NCBI RefSeq assembly: GCF_018446385.1
Contig: NC_055999.1
Location: 82,041,859 to 82,105,858, forward strand
Reading direction: 5' to 3'
Length of the DNA: 64,000 bases
Source of the DNA: Zingiber officinale
Taxonomy: Eukaryota > Streptophyta > Magnoliopsida > Zingiberales > Zingiberaceae
Each line of letters begins with the position of its first letter. Positions within the stretch are counted from its first letter, which is position 1. Under the pieces are notes generated by a model. It saw only the letters and a program-made list of their open reading frames with translations, searched no databases and was not told the DNA's origin. Below are positions 24,553 through 35,694 of this stretch, one piece after another. The position numbers and the translations under genes were made by a program.

Positions 24553-25787
24553 CCAATATACTTATGCCTATACTTATGTACATGTTCATGATTGTGTCTA
24601 TTTCATGCGTAGTTTATTTACATGCCTATGCTTATGTTTATGCTCGTATGCCTTTGTCGACGTCTATGCTCATGTCCATAATATGATAGTAGGTAAGTTC
24701 TAAGTTATCTAAGCTGGATATCCCTTAGTACACTATATTATAGGTGCTAACTAATGCATGACATGGTTCTGAATGTGTTGAGTTTCTCAACTCACTGACT
24801 ATGATTTTTTTTTCAAGAAAGGAGGCTAATGAGGCAAGAGGCAACAACCCGTGAGCCAACTCGAGACAATGACATTATAACTCGAAGACCTTCCAATTAG
24901 TTTCTGCATTATTATATGTTTTAAAAATTATTTATATAACTTCGTTGAATTGAGAACTCACTATATAAGTATGCGCAAGTGATGTCTGCAGTTATGTTTA
25001 TATGAATTGTTATATATAATAAAAAGTAGGGGCGTTTCACCTTGGGTGAAACATCCTTTTCTTGAGCATGGAAGGCGTTTTCCATAGCCTTGAAGACTCC
25101 TCTAATGTGAGGAATCTGTTCCCGAATCACCCACTCCTTATTTGCGATGAGATGACTTTTATCTTCGGAAAGCCCCTTCTAGGCACTGAAGGCGCCTTCG
25201 GCACTGTTCACCTGAGGTCTTTTATGCCTCTTTTGTTCTGCAAAAAGTGTTAGTCCAATAATCTGCAAGATAATGTTAGCACAATAATAATAAAAAGTAG
25301 TAATTAGATCTTGTCCCCCCTATACCAGGATCTAGTTAGGATCTCAATTTAGGTTTTTGAAATAGACCTGAATTGGACCGACGCCTACCGTCCCTTCGAA
25401 CGGGGACGCGTCTTCACTTAATTACTTTCTTCTAGTGACTTACCTTTACTTACTAGGTGTAGAGTTTCCTCCAGATTCATACATCCATACTTCAGGAATC
25501 AAACATCCTAACCTATTTGGATCTACATCCAGTCTTCTCCAATCGGGAATCACACATCCTGACCTACCGGAATCGCACATCCAATTTTCTTCAATCGGGA
25601 ATCACACATCCTGACCCTTGCCATAATCCTACATCTGGACTTCAACCTGTCGGGAATCGAACATCCTGACTAGGGTTAGTCAACCCTGCACACTTGGTAG
25701 CAAGGTTATATAGCAACACATCTAACTTTAACTTATTTGTTATTCATCAAAACTCAGATTTGACCATTGGTGCTGACTGCACCAATA

Positions 25788-27985
25788 AGATATACGCCTT
25801 AAACATAATATCAATAGAAAGAAAATATATACGACTTCTAGAATTAAGTGGTAGAAGTTAAATGATGGAAAACAAAATATATTCAAGGAGAACGTAGGCG
25901 TATAAGCATTAGGTGAAATATACGGTGATTCTAATACAATATGGGATAAGATGCTATTAAAGTTAAAAATAGTAGTTAAGAGTATATTCGGTGAGTCAAA
26001 GAGATATGCACTACTAAGTAAAGAATCTTGGTGGTGGAATAAGAAAATATGAGAAAGTAAAGGAAAACGAATAACTTATAAGGAATTATGTATTTGTAAG
26101 AATGAGGAAAACTTAAAAAAATATACAATAGCCAAGAAAGAAGCTAAGAGAGTAGTGAATGAAGTAAAGAATGAAACTTTTGAACTATTATATTAAAAAT
26201 TTGATACAAAAGAAGGGAAAAGAGATATTTATAGAATAGTTAAAGTGATAGAAAGGAAGATAAGAGATCTTATCCAAATAAAATGTATTAAAGATGAATG
26301 TAATAGAGTACTAGTAAATGAGGGAGAAATAAAAGAGCGGTGGAAGATGTATTTTTTCAACTTTTTAATGAAGATTTAGATGATCAACTTAACATAAGTA
26401 ATTTAAGTAGGTCAAATGAGTATAAAAATTTTAATTTTTATTATAGAGTTCAAACTTCAGAAGTAGAACAAGTTTTAAATGAGATGCACAATGGAAAAGC
26501 CGTTGGACAAGATGATATTCCGATAGAGGTATATATGGAAGTGCTTAACGAAACAAGTTATTGAATGACTTATAAAATTATTTAACATGATATTGAAAAT
26601 AAAAAAAATGTCTGATCAATTAAGGATAAATACTCTAGTTCCCTTATATAAGATCAAGGGAGACATACAAAATTGTACAAACTATAGAGATATTAAACTA
26701 ATGAGTCATATCATGAATTTTTTTTAAAAAAATAATAGAAAAAAGATTAAGGAAGGAGACCACGGTGATCGAAAATCAATTTGGATTTATGCCTGGAAGG
26801 TCGACAATAGAAGCTATACATTTTCTTAGACAATTAATTGAAAAATATCGGGAGCAAAAAAAGATATATACATAGTATTTATTGACTTAGAAAAAACTTG
26901 TAAAAGAGGCCCAAGAGAAATTATATGGAGAATTCTAGAAAAGAGAAGTGTTAACGTAACATATATTAAATTAATTAAGGGTTTATACAAGAATATAACG
27001 ATTAGAGTAAAAACTTCAAGCGAAGTAACTAAATCATTTCCAATAAAGATAGAATTACATCAATGATCATCTCTAAGTGCTTATCTTTTTACACTAATTA
27101 TGGATGAACTCACTACATATATTCAAGACATAGTACCGTGAAACATGTTGTTTGCAGATAATATTATTTTGGTAGATGAAACACATGAAGAAATATATGG
27201 AAATACTAGATATTAAATTAGAAGGAGTAAATATTAAATTAGAATCTTGGCAGAAAACACTAGAAGGAAAATGTTTAGGTTTAGTAGAATAAAGACAGAA
27301 TATATGGAATTTAAGTTTAACAATCTTAGATATAATGAGACAATTGTTAAAATAAGAGACAACGAGTTGCCCGTAATTGAGAGGTTCATATATTTAGAAT
27401 CAATTTTACAAAATAATGGAGGGAATGAGAGAGATGTCTTACATAGAATACAAGTAGAATGGTTGAAATGGAGGAGAGCGTCGAGTATTTTATATGACCG
27501 TAAAGTACCTCTAAAATTTAAAGGAAAATTCTACAAAATCACAGTTATGCCTACTATGTTATATGGAGCTGAATATTGGGCTATGACTCGAGCACATGAG
27601 AAGAAGATAAGAGTTACAGAGATGAAGATATTAAGGTGGATGTGTGGACATACAAGAATGGACAGAATAAGAAATGAGAGTATTAAAGAAAAAGTCGGAG
27701 TTGCATCTATTGAGGAAAAACTTCAAGAAGCATATTTAAGATGGTACTGACATGTACTTAGATGATCAATAAACACTCCAGTTAGACGATGTGAAATTAT
27801 GATAAATATGTATATCAAATGAGAAAGAGAAAGACCAACAAATACTTTATTAACAATAATAAAATAAGATAAACTTTATTTAAATATAGATAATGATATA
27901 ATTGGAGATATATCTCAATAACGTAAAAATATCTATTTAGTCGACCTCACCTAATAAGATAAAACTTAATTATTGTTATATAATA
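25788..27985 (+). mobile_element. RTE-clade LINE, 3' half (reverse transcriptase and tail)
   Basis: Continues the LINE from AGATA. Readable reverse-transcriptase pieces are NGKAVGQDDIPIEVY (about 26490), QFGFMPGRSTIEAIHF (about 26780), IVFIDLEK, and FADNIILVDE at 27151-27180, where the second catalytic aspartate of FADD is asparagine. A 167-residue open segment (27247-27750) carries the C-terminal region ending SIEEKLQEAYLRWY. The 3' end GTCGACCTCACCTAATAAG then TTATTGTTATA matches the usual RTE tail with TTG repeats, worn down. With the 5' half it totals about 3.3 kb, a normal full RTE length. Several stops make it dead. Confidence 0.88.
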
Positions 27986-29097
27986 ATTTTTTAATTTATA
28001 ATATTCGTTTAAATTGATCTCAACCATTATCAAGAAGTATAATGACTATAAATGCATCTCTCAAATTATTCTAAAAACAGAGTTATTTTTTTTTTTTTTC
28101 AAATCCTCTCAATCTATCTTAACTTTTATTATGCGAGTCTTTTGCCAGTTAAATTTGTTTAGCAACTTAAAAAAAAAAAAAGATATTTAAGTGTCGCTCG
28201 GATAAGTCATACTAAAATAATAAAATTAAGCTTGCGACATTTAAGATAAATGGTTGGGAAGGATAATTATTTATTAATTTAAAAAAATAAATCACAGGTA
28301 TAAAATACGTGATATTTATCTATAGCAACTTTAAGTGGTGGATCTAGATAAAAAAAGAAGGATCCAGATAAAAAAAAAGAAGATATTCATAAAAAGAAGT
28401 TGAAGTTTATCTTTTTTTTCGTTGCTCCTATACTAATGAAATTTTCTAGAAATAAAGGGTGTTCAAGTACACTCCGCTCCTCCTAGATCTGCCACTGGCA
28501 ACCATTAATCTTAATTACCAACTACATAATTATTTAAATATTTTGGGTAATAAAAATACTTATTAGGGGGAATTGTTCTAAAATATGCTTAAAAATTGAA
28601 TGTATCAAAAGGTAAGTGTCCGGTGACCACTATTTTTTATTTTTTATTTTTTATGTAAACATAACTAAATCAATAAGGATCTATTTAATACTTTTTTACA
28701 TTTTTTTATAAAAACAAATTTGTACTTTGTTAAGTCCACTACCTAAAATAAATATATTATAACATCAAAATTTAATCAAAACCATATGTTCTTGTGGTCC
28801 AAACCTTAGTTTAATCACATCTCACCCAATTTGCCCCACATTTAGCCAAATAAAAAACAATCAAATTCCCCTAGTTTTCCAAATGACGAGCATCAATATG
28901 AGTAGAACATTGTTGTCCCTTTTCATTACATTGAAAAGGCTACAGCTTTCCCATAATATATCAACCAATACAAGGAGAAATCACTTACCCGTGAATCATC
29001 ATTATCTTAAAGTTACAAACCAAACTTATTAATATTACGAATACTTCGTCAGACATTTCAACAATGTAGTTAATCCTTCTGGTCATTTACAGTTAAA
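27986..29097. other. Intergenic spacer between LINE and F-box gene
   Basis: AT-rich, with no gene seen. It holds one small MITE-like unit (28333-28496) and, next to 29097, the short 3' untranslated region of the F-box gene. No strong poly(A) signal was fixed. Confidence 0.6.
28333..28496. mobile_element. Small MITE-like element
   Basis: Left end AAGTGGTGGATCTAG and right end CTAGATCTGCCACT form an imperfect terminal inverted repeat around a 164-bp AT-rich body. The end sequence (CAGTGGCGGATCTAG type) is common in plant non-autonomous DNA transposons. Target duplication unclear. Confidence 0.5.
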
Positions 29098-29114
29098 ATG
29101 AATCTAACTCGGAT

Positions 29115-29873
29115 CTACTTCCAATCAAGTATGTCCAAGAGCCAGAGGACTTCGTTCTCAGAGCTTGCAGCGTCACAGAAGTCTATCTCAATGCCAAATA
29201 CACCCGTAATACTATGGTTGTTGTTAGCCATAAACAGCAAGGAAATCCAAGCCCTTATTCCCGATATGAATGGATATCCTGGTGCAAAGTTGAGGTAGTC
29301 ATAAGCCAGTGCCCTTGATGCATCGCCATCAATATATCCAAACACGGATTGGTTTACGACTCGTGCCATTTGGTTGGTATCTTTGCGACCAACAAGGACC
29401 GACACACTGATAGTTTGCTCCAATGAAAAAGAAAAATTTGGCTCAACCTGCATCACCATCTTGTAATCATCACTTTCCAAGTGTTCTTTGAGTGGATCAG
29501 GTATCCCTGAAGGCGGGTTTCTTATACCTGTCTGAAGCACCGTACCTGAGACAGCTTCAGAAAATATCAGTGTCTCTTCAGACCAAAGGTCAATGAAGAA
29601 TTCCAAGTCATGAAAGGAAAGCCTCGACTGAGGAAGGGGTTGAGGAGGTTGGGATCGGCCAAATGTCACAAATAGCTTGTGGTAACTTATGGCTGGTGGA
29701 GGCCTTTTGCAAATGGAAGGCCATCTCTTGGCACAGATGCACTTCCAAAAGTAGTCATCTCCAGCGATGTCTCTCCATTGACGACATACCAGCTTGCACG
29801 AAACTAGATCTTCACCATCGAGCAGTGGAAAGACTGCCTTCAAAACTTCGCTTGACAGTGAAGTTTTAGCCAT
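29115..29873 (-). CDS. F-box protein (252 aa), single coding exon
   Basis: An intact 252-residue reading frame starting MAKTSLSSEVLKAVFPLLDGEDL. Residues about 5-47 form an F-box (LKAVFPLLDGEDLVSCKLVCRQW... and the CxxRWP turn), which binds Skp1/ASK proteins in SCF ubiquitin ligases. The rest, with LSFHDLEFFIDLW and a C-terminal IDFCDAASSENEVLWLLDILDWK region, has no repeat domain and resembles a small conserved plant F-box group (Arabidopsis At5g39250-like, from memory). Substrate unknown. An acceptor-like TTGCAG at about 29997 (minus strand) suggests a leader intron. Frame and codons look healthy. Confidence 0.85.
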   Translation of the reverse strand: MAKTSLSSEVLKAVFPLLDGEDLVSCKLVCRQWRDIAGDDYFWKCICAKRWPSICKRPPPAISYHKLFVTFGRSQPPQPLPQSRLSFHDLEFFIDLWSEETLIFSEAVSGTVLQTGIRNPPSGIPDPLKEHLESDDYKMVMQVEPNFSFSLEQTISVSVLVGRKDTNQMARVVNQSVFGYIDGDASRALAYDYLNFAPGYPFISGIRAWISLLFMANNNHSITGVFGIEIDFCDAASSENEVLWLLDILDWK

Positions 29874-29996
29874 TATGCATCAGCTCTGTATAGCACAAAC
29901 AGGCAAAAGGGTAAAAGTACGAATAGCTCCAGATCAATGCCAAAAGCTTCTCATTCAAATGTTGCTGAGCCCCGAGTGGTGAAGTCCAGACACTAC

Positions 29997-32900
29997 CTGC
30001 AAATTGTTAAAGATAACAAACTATAGTTTACACATCTATCCTTACAAATTTTGAGTGTATCATATTGGGCTCTCTAAATTCCAAATTCACACATATCATG
30101 TAATATGTGGCTATTTTGAATAAAAAGAAATAAAATGATAATAAAGATAGGTTTGTGTTTAGTGTTTATAATGATGGAAGGAATTGAAATCAATAGAAAA
30201 ATACAAATCTCAGTGCTTGTTGCAGATTTCAATGTTTGTCTCCTTGACCAATCTTTTATTTACGCATAGACATTATTGAAAAAAAAAACAAATTGTAATA
30301 GCTCATTTCCTTTGTTTTCTTTCCCTCCGAAAAGGTAAATCCCGTATTAATGTGCACAATACCATAAATATACAGAAGAAGCTAACTATAATTCACCAAT
30401 GTAATTACAATTTCAACATCACTACAACTCTTCTTTTCTAATGGTGCATTTGGTTCTAATGATTGATTTGGTTTGCAAGAATATTATTGTATTTCTTAAG
30501 AATTTTCATAGAATAATTATTATATGTTCGGCTATAAAGTGAATTTGGAATACCAATTCTTGTAAAATTCTTATTGCTTATGTTCCATAGTTATACCTTT
30601 CGCCATTATAAGAGAATATTCCAACTTAATTCAATTATCCAAAGAATATATACATTAAATAAACAGGTTGGTAGAAAGGAGACGGAGAAAAGGAGGGAGA
30701 GGGGGAGAGAAAGGGAGGGGGCAAAAGTAATAAAAAAAAAGTGTCTATTTAGAATAGGAGAGAAAGAGGAATTAAAAAATTTCATCTCTACCCTTCTTCA
30801 CTCTCTTCTTCTCTAGTCAGTTTGGAAAGGCAATAACATTGGCTGATGTTCTGCTATGGTCCAACAACTCACCATGATCCACCACCCAGTGGTGGCCTAG
30901 CCATGGTCCAACCATGACTGAAATGGTTTGATATTCCGACATCCACTTGCTTATAATGGTTCGACTATGAGATCTAGTGGAGTAAATTGGTTCAATGAAC
31001 AAATCTAAGGGTTGGATGGTCCGTTGACAATCTATGGCAGTCGGTGATGGCCTAAAAAATAGTTAATCATGGATGGTGGTGGTTCGTTGTTCAACGATGA
31101 GCAATTACTAATAAAGAAAGGGTATTGGTCTTATCATCCATTTTAATAGAAAAGGCCAACGAATCCCACCATAGGTCCCTTCTCTCCATAATTTCTGTCC
31201 CTTCATTTTGACTCCCTTTGGTCTTCCTTTACCTCTCACATTTTCACTTTAATTGATTCGCGTCTAACTAATACACTTAATATTCATCTGCTGAATATCA
31301 GAATGTCATGACCCAAATGGCTCCCAACTCTTATGTGGTTGGTGGAATCCTCTTGCCATCATCAAAATCTATTGACATCCTCTATGTCAAATGTTGATCC
31401 ATTTGATAAAATACCATAGGATGCATTCACACGATATGACTCAAAACTAAGTATTGATTATTAAATATGCAGAAACAAGTAAAATAAACACAATTTAACA
31501 ATGAATATATCTAAAAGTACAGAGAATCCATAAACTAAAAAATCATAGATATCTAAAGTAGACAATATAAGCAAGTGACAAACTCTCATCAAGGAGCAAA
31601 TAATCTCCCAAAACCCCAGCAGAGAGAAACCTAATGTTTTGGTTAGATACACCAAAGCTTGTCTTAGGTAAATCTAGAGGAAAGACAACAGAGGATGTCA
31701 GAAAATAGAAAATAGAAAATAGCTAATAGGAATGCACACTATGCCATGTGTAATAAGAAGATGAAAAATAAACGGGCATGCATGAAAAAAACTAGCAAAG
31801 TAAGCATATGAGAATCTTTTAATCTGATAGCATCATGAATTAGTATAGTATTTTTTTTAAAAAAAATATTTTTATAGCAAGATTTAGCATGTGGCCTTTC
31901 GGTTTTCTTCTTACTATTTGAAGGAGAGAGATGCTCCCTATATGCACATAATGGGAACAAATTCCCTGTTGAACAACCTGCACACTAATTATCAATAGAG
32001 TGTGACATACTATTAAAAGCAAAAGAGAGATCAATAAACAAGTAGTATTTATCCTTTTTAGCTCTAGTTAACACACAAGATGTATCTGAATCAATAATAC
32101 TAGTAGCAAATAATGGCAAAAGAAAGTTATATCATAAACATGACAATGAGTTTAAGCAAGCTAAATATATAACATGTGTTATAATAAAGCATAAGGCAAT
32201 TAGATATAAAATAAATTATATCTAATATGATGCTTATAATCAAAGGAAATAGCATAAGAGTTACAAAGCTTAATGAAAACACTCAAAAAGATAAAGAATA
32301 AATAAGGTAAAAGGGTACTTGCTCCATCAATTAGGATTCCTAATTGACGCTCACTAGCTTCTCCATAATCCCTAAAATTAAACACTTCTTAACTCAACTA
32401 GTCAACAGGGTCATCTACTCTTCAATTTATCATTAAGGATTAGCTTCAATAGCTAAATTAGAAAGTTAGTGTCACTCAGTGTCAGCAAGTCATAATATAT
32501 TAGTAAGCATCACAATAGCTACCCATAGCTAGTATAGACTTGGAGCTTCTTTTATCCATTAATAGATACATTTATTCAATATAGTACATAACAAGATAAT
32601 ATTTTAAAATTTCATTTTATCTTTTAAAATCTAGTCGCTCATAAGCCATGATTAGTACCATTGAAGGGGAGTCATACAAAACTGAATTTAAAAGGATTGA
32701 AGATTTTGTTTTGTTTTTACATATCTAGCCAAGGCTAAAACATAATCTTAGGACCACTATTGTTCTGTAGATAAAAGCCTCTATTTAATTCCCTAAAATT
32801 CCTTTGCTCAACTACACATAAATACACAACTATATTGTTACTAAGTTCCTTTTCAGCCTTCTCTAAAAGCTTTAAACAAATATATTAGGTCATATCAATT

Positions 32901-33706
32901 TGCCAACTCACTCCCTACCCCCGATCATACTTCTAATTTGATAGAGAAAGCCCATAACAAAGACAGATCCTACCACAACAAAGGTTAACAACGATATTCA
33001 TACTGAACTGACAAAAATAGGACAACAATGTTCATATTGTACTGACAAAAGGTTAACAACAATGTTCATACAGCAGAGACAGTTCCTACCACAGAAATAG
33101 TACTGACAAAAGGTTAACAACAATGTTCATATTGGTAGTAAATGATACGGTTATTTCGTAGTCAAGGAAAACATTTCAGCAAACCTGTCCTCACTAGTAA
33201 AACTTTGAAAGGATACATAATTGCAATTAGAACAATAACAAAAACTATTAACTGCATGATGATTAATCTCGTGGCTTTAGGATTACATCAATTTACATAT
33301 TTCTAGAATATTAACCACCAATTCCTCTGTGTCACAGGAGAAAAATCTTTTGGATTAATTTCCATGTAATGGTGATCAAGGAATGAGGATCCTATGTTCG
33401 ACCCCAAATAGTCAACATGGCTCGATAATGGTGACGATTACGCCAACTACCCTACAGTATTTGCAATACAACAAATCATAGCAAAAATTTAAAATCTCGC
33501 TAACACACAGATCAAATCTCCTGCTAAAAGAGGGATCACGCAAACCAATTCTAGCTGTAAAAAGATGTCATAACGATAACTAAAATCAAGTAAGAAATCA
33601 ATCACACTATCATCCAACTTGCTTGTAAACTTTCGAAGAGTCTACTGTACTGACGAATCGAACAAAACAGCAATCGGTAGCCCCGAAGGAAAGGTGAAAA
33701 TACTAC
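29997..33706 (-). other. Inferred 5'-UTR intron of the F-box gene
   Basis: A minus-strand acceptor (TTTGCAG near 29997) and a donor-like GTAGTATT at 33706-33699 bound a 3.7-kb stretch with no recognisable gene. It holds a purine-rich tract (30680-30725), a phrase set at 32980-33135 with GGTTAACAACAATGTTCAT repeated three or four times, and otherwise AT-rich unique sequence. Intron status is inference. Confidence 0.35.
32980..33135. repeat. Short tandem phrase repeat
   Basis: GGTTAACAACAATGTTCATA followed by a CTGACAAAA phrase occurs about four times with irregular spacing of 55-70 bp. Confidence 0.65.
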
Positions 33707-34116
33707 CGACGAATCGAGCAGCCGCCGCGAAGAGAAGATCGCAGAATCTTCAAATCAGCAGGCCCGAGGGCAGATTTGCTGGTGGGTTTGACTGTGCAAC
33801 GGGGGAAGAGGATTGCCTCCGGCGAAAAGCGTTGGATCGGGAGGCGACGACGCCGTCGGTCGGTCGGTCGGTCGGTCGGTTTTTCGTCGGAGAAATAAAT
33901 CGCCCCCAAAGTCGCAAATGCTACCTTCTCGGCTCGTGCGACTTTACCGCCCCCATCTATTGGTCGAACAGGTGGGCTCCGTAGTCAATTTGCCTATTTC
34001 TCCACAGCAAGTGCGCCATGCTAAAATAAGGAAAAAATAATGTTTTTTTAAAAAAAATATTTAGCAATTATACAATATTAATCAATCAACCCAAACGAAC
34101 ACCGAAGTCAACCTTC
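33707..34116. promoter_or_regulatory. Likely divergent promoter and leaders of F-box and PPR genes
   Basis: A GC-rich patch at 33720-33990, unlike its AT-rich surroundings, separates the minus-strand F-box gene from the PPR start at 34117. It contains a (GGTC)n microsatellite at about 33855-33881, common in plant leaders. The left part (33707-33900) could be the F-box first, non-coding exon. No open frame here looks like a conserved protein. Confidence 0.4.
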
Positions 34117-35694
34117 ATGCCTAAATCTTCACTTCTCTTCCCTCCAAAACTCTTCGATAGCCTTTCCAGAAATGTCTGCCGCCGCCATTTCCTCCATGCT
34201 TCTCACGCTCCGCCTCAACCCAGCAGCAGCGCCACCACAACCGCCGCCATCCTCCAACAAACCCTCTCCCACTTGCTCGCTTCCACCACCAGCGGACCCT
34301 TCGTCGCCGCCGCCACACTCCAAGAACTCGTTGACGTCTCCCTCTCATCCCATGGGTTCCGTCTCCTCCCCCTCGCCTTCGCCCAAATCCGGCACCTCAT
34401 CGACACTGACTCCTGTAATTGCCTCATCAAATCCTACATCCGATCCAACGACCACCACCGCTCTGTTCTTCTCTTCGTCGCCATGCTCAAAGCTTCCGTC
34501 TTCCCCGACCTCTTCACGTTCCCTCCTCTGATCAAGTCCGCCGTGCAGTTACACCTCCTGGGATTTGGCCTCTCCCTCCATGGATGCGTTACTAAGATTG
34601 GCTGTGACTCAGATGTCTTTGTCAACACTGCTCTTGTGTCGATGTACTGCTCATTTGGCCACGTCCGTGATGCAGAACGTATGTTCGACGAAATGCCCCA
34701 CAGAAACTCAGTTACTTGGAATGCGATGATTACTGGATATGTCAATAATAGGCGGTTCAGAGAAGCACACGAGCTGTTTTCCAGGATGATTAGGTCTGGG
34801 TCTGAGCTCGGTGAGGTGACAATGGTGTGTGCCTTGACTGCTTGTTCCCATCTTGGAGCTTTGAGACAGGGCATCTGGATTCACAATTACATCAAAAACC
34901 ACAGGTTGACAGTTAATGTGTTTGTGGGGACTGCGCTAATTGACATGTTCATGAAGTGCGGGGTGGTTGATGAAGCAGTGAAGGTTTTCCGGGCAATGAG
35001 AGTGAGAAATGATTTCACTTGGAACACTTTGATGTCAGGATACGCCATGAATGGTGGAGGAGAAGCCGCTCTGGGGGTCTTTAATGAAATGATTGCCGAG
35101 AACATCAAACCTAATGGAATTACTTTCTTAGCTGTTTTATGTGCATGTTGCCATCATGGATTTGTCGACCATGGAAGAAAGTTCTTCATCAGCATGGAGA
35201 AGGATTTTGGATTGCAGCCTAGGATTAAGCATTACGGTTGCATGGTTGATCTTCTTGGGAGAGCTGGTTTATTGAAGGAAGCTTATGGTCTCATTCAAAC
35301 TATGCCAATGAAGCCAGATGCTGCAATATGGAGGGCACTAGCTACTGCTTGTAAGATCCATGGAGATTTGGAGCTGGGTGGGCTTGCAATAAGAAAATTA
35401 CTCGAGTTGGAGCCTTGTAGTGGAGAGAACTATGTCTTGCTGGTGAATCTTTTAGCTCGTGATCAAAGGTGGACTGCTATAGGAAAAGTGAGACAGATGA
35501 TGAGGCAAAGAGGGATTAAGAAGGATCCTGGATGTAGTTCAATCGAGATTGATGGTGTTGTGCATGAATTTCTAGTTACTGATGTGTTTCAAAGGGATGA
35601 GTTGGGTGATATCTTTGCAATGCTGGTTAAGATGACGAGGGAATTGAAGTTGGCTGGTTATCGCGTGGACACGGACATGGTTTCTTATGATTAG
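34117..35694 (+). CDS. PPR protein, E/E+ type after loss of its DYW domain (525 aa)
   Basis: A single-exon 525-residue frame. The N-terminus (MPKSSLLFPPKLFDSLSRNV then RR and Ser/Ala-rich) looks like an organellar targeting peptide. PLS-class pentatricopeptide repeats run from about residue 95 to 400, for example FVNTALVSMYCSFGHVRDAE, NSVTWNAMITGYVNNRRF and NDFTWNTLMSGYAMNGGGEA. E and E+ motifs follow (PDAAIWRALATACKIHGD, about 398; GCSSIEIDGVVHEF, about 471). Such proteins bind organellar RNA, usually for C-to-U editing. The frame stops with TAG at 35692-35694, just where a DYW domain would begin; a decayed DYW domain follows. The truncated protein could still bind RNA or borrow a DYW partner. 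Target unknown. Confidence 0.88.
   Translation: MPKSSLLFPPKLFDSLSRNVCRRHFLHASHAPPQPSSSATTTAAILQQTLSHLLASTTSGPFVAAATLQELVDVSLSSHGFRLLPLAFAQIRHLIDTDSCNCLIKSYIRSNDHHRSVLLFVAMLKASVFPDLFTFPPLIKSAVQLHLLGFGLSLHGCVTKIGCDSDVFVNTALVSMYCSFGHVRDAERMFDEMPHRNSVTWNAMITGYVNNRRFREAHELFSRMIRSGSELGEVTMVCALTACSHLGALRQGIWIHNYIKNHRLTVNVFVGTALIDMFMKCGVVDEAVKVFRAMRVRNDFTWNTLMSGYAMNGGGEAALGVFNEMIAENIKPNGITFLAVLCACCHHGFVDHGRKFFISMEKDFGLQPRIKHYGCMVDLLGRAGLLKEAYGLIQTMPMKPDAAIWRALATACKIHGDLELGGLAIRKLLELEPCSGENYVLLVNLLARDQRWTAIGKVRQMMRQRGIKKDPGCSSIEIDGVVHEFLVTDVFQRDELGDIFAMLVKMTRELKLAGYRVDTDMVSYD

Larger units (their letters stand above)
18900..25039. mobile_element. Large LTR (Ty3/gypsy Tekay/Del-like), probably solo, nested in the 5' LTR
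   Basis: Begins TGTAATGTTC and ends GGGGCGTTTCA, a decayed form of the TGTAACGCCC...GGGGCGTTACA ends typical of Tekay/Del LTRs. The 5-bp flanks CCTTA (18895-18899) and CCTTG (25040-25044) match at four of five bases and the empty site has CCTTG. Without its own insertion at 22171-24552 it is about 3.75 kb. It lacks primer site, pol and a second LTR, hence solo LTR. It contains two tandem arrays. Family assignment rests on the termini and length only. Confidence 0.6.
12666..25787 (-). mobile_element. Non-coding (LARD-like) LTR retrotransposon inside the LINE
   Basis: The LTRs are at 12666-14834 and 18382-25787, each enlarged by later insertions. The 5-bp target duplication AGATA flanks the element (12661-12665 and 25788-25792), and the LINE reads through once the element is set aside. 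On the minus strand a tRNA-Met-like primer-binding site (TGATATCAGAGCAAGACC, about 18362-18379) follows the 5' LTR, and a purine tract (AAAAAAGGGAAAGA) precedes the 3' LTR at 14835. The 3.5-kb interior shows no gag or pol similarity, so it probably moved with proteins from another element. By eye the LTRs differ by over ten per cent, making it older than the COBW copia element. Confidence 0.85.
18382..25787 (-). repeat. 5' LTR of the non-coding element, interrupted by a 6.1-kb insertion
   Basis: Its two pieces, 18382-18899 and 25040-25787, align in order to 12666-13626 and 14515-14834. The break corresponds to GAAGCCTT-GGGTGAAAC, which is uninterrupted in the other LTR near 13171. Confidence 0.88.

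Noticed and set aside
33619-33984. 121-codon plus-strand frame in the divergent promoter region
   Set aside because: Includes the (GGTC)n run (GRSVGR) and has no conserved motif; better explained as leader DNA.
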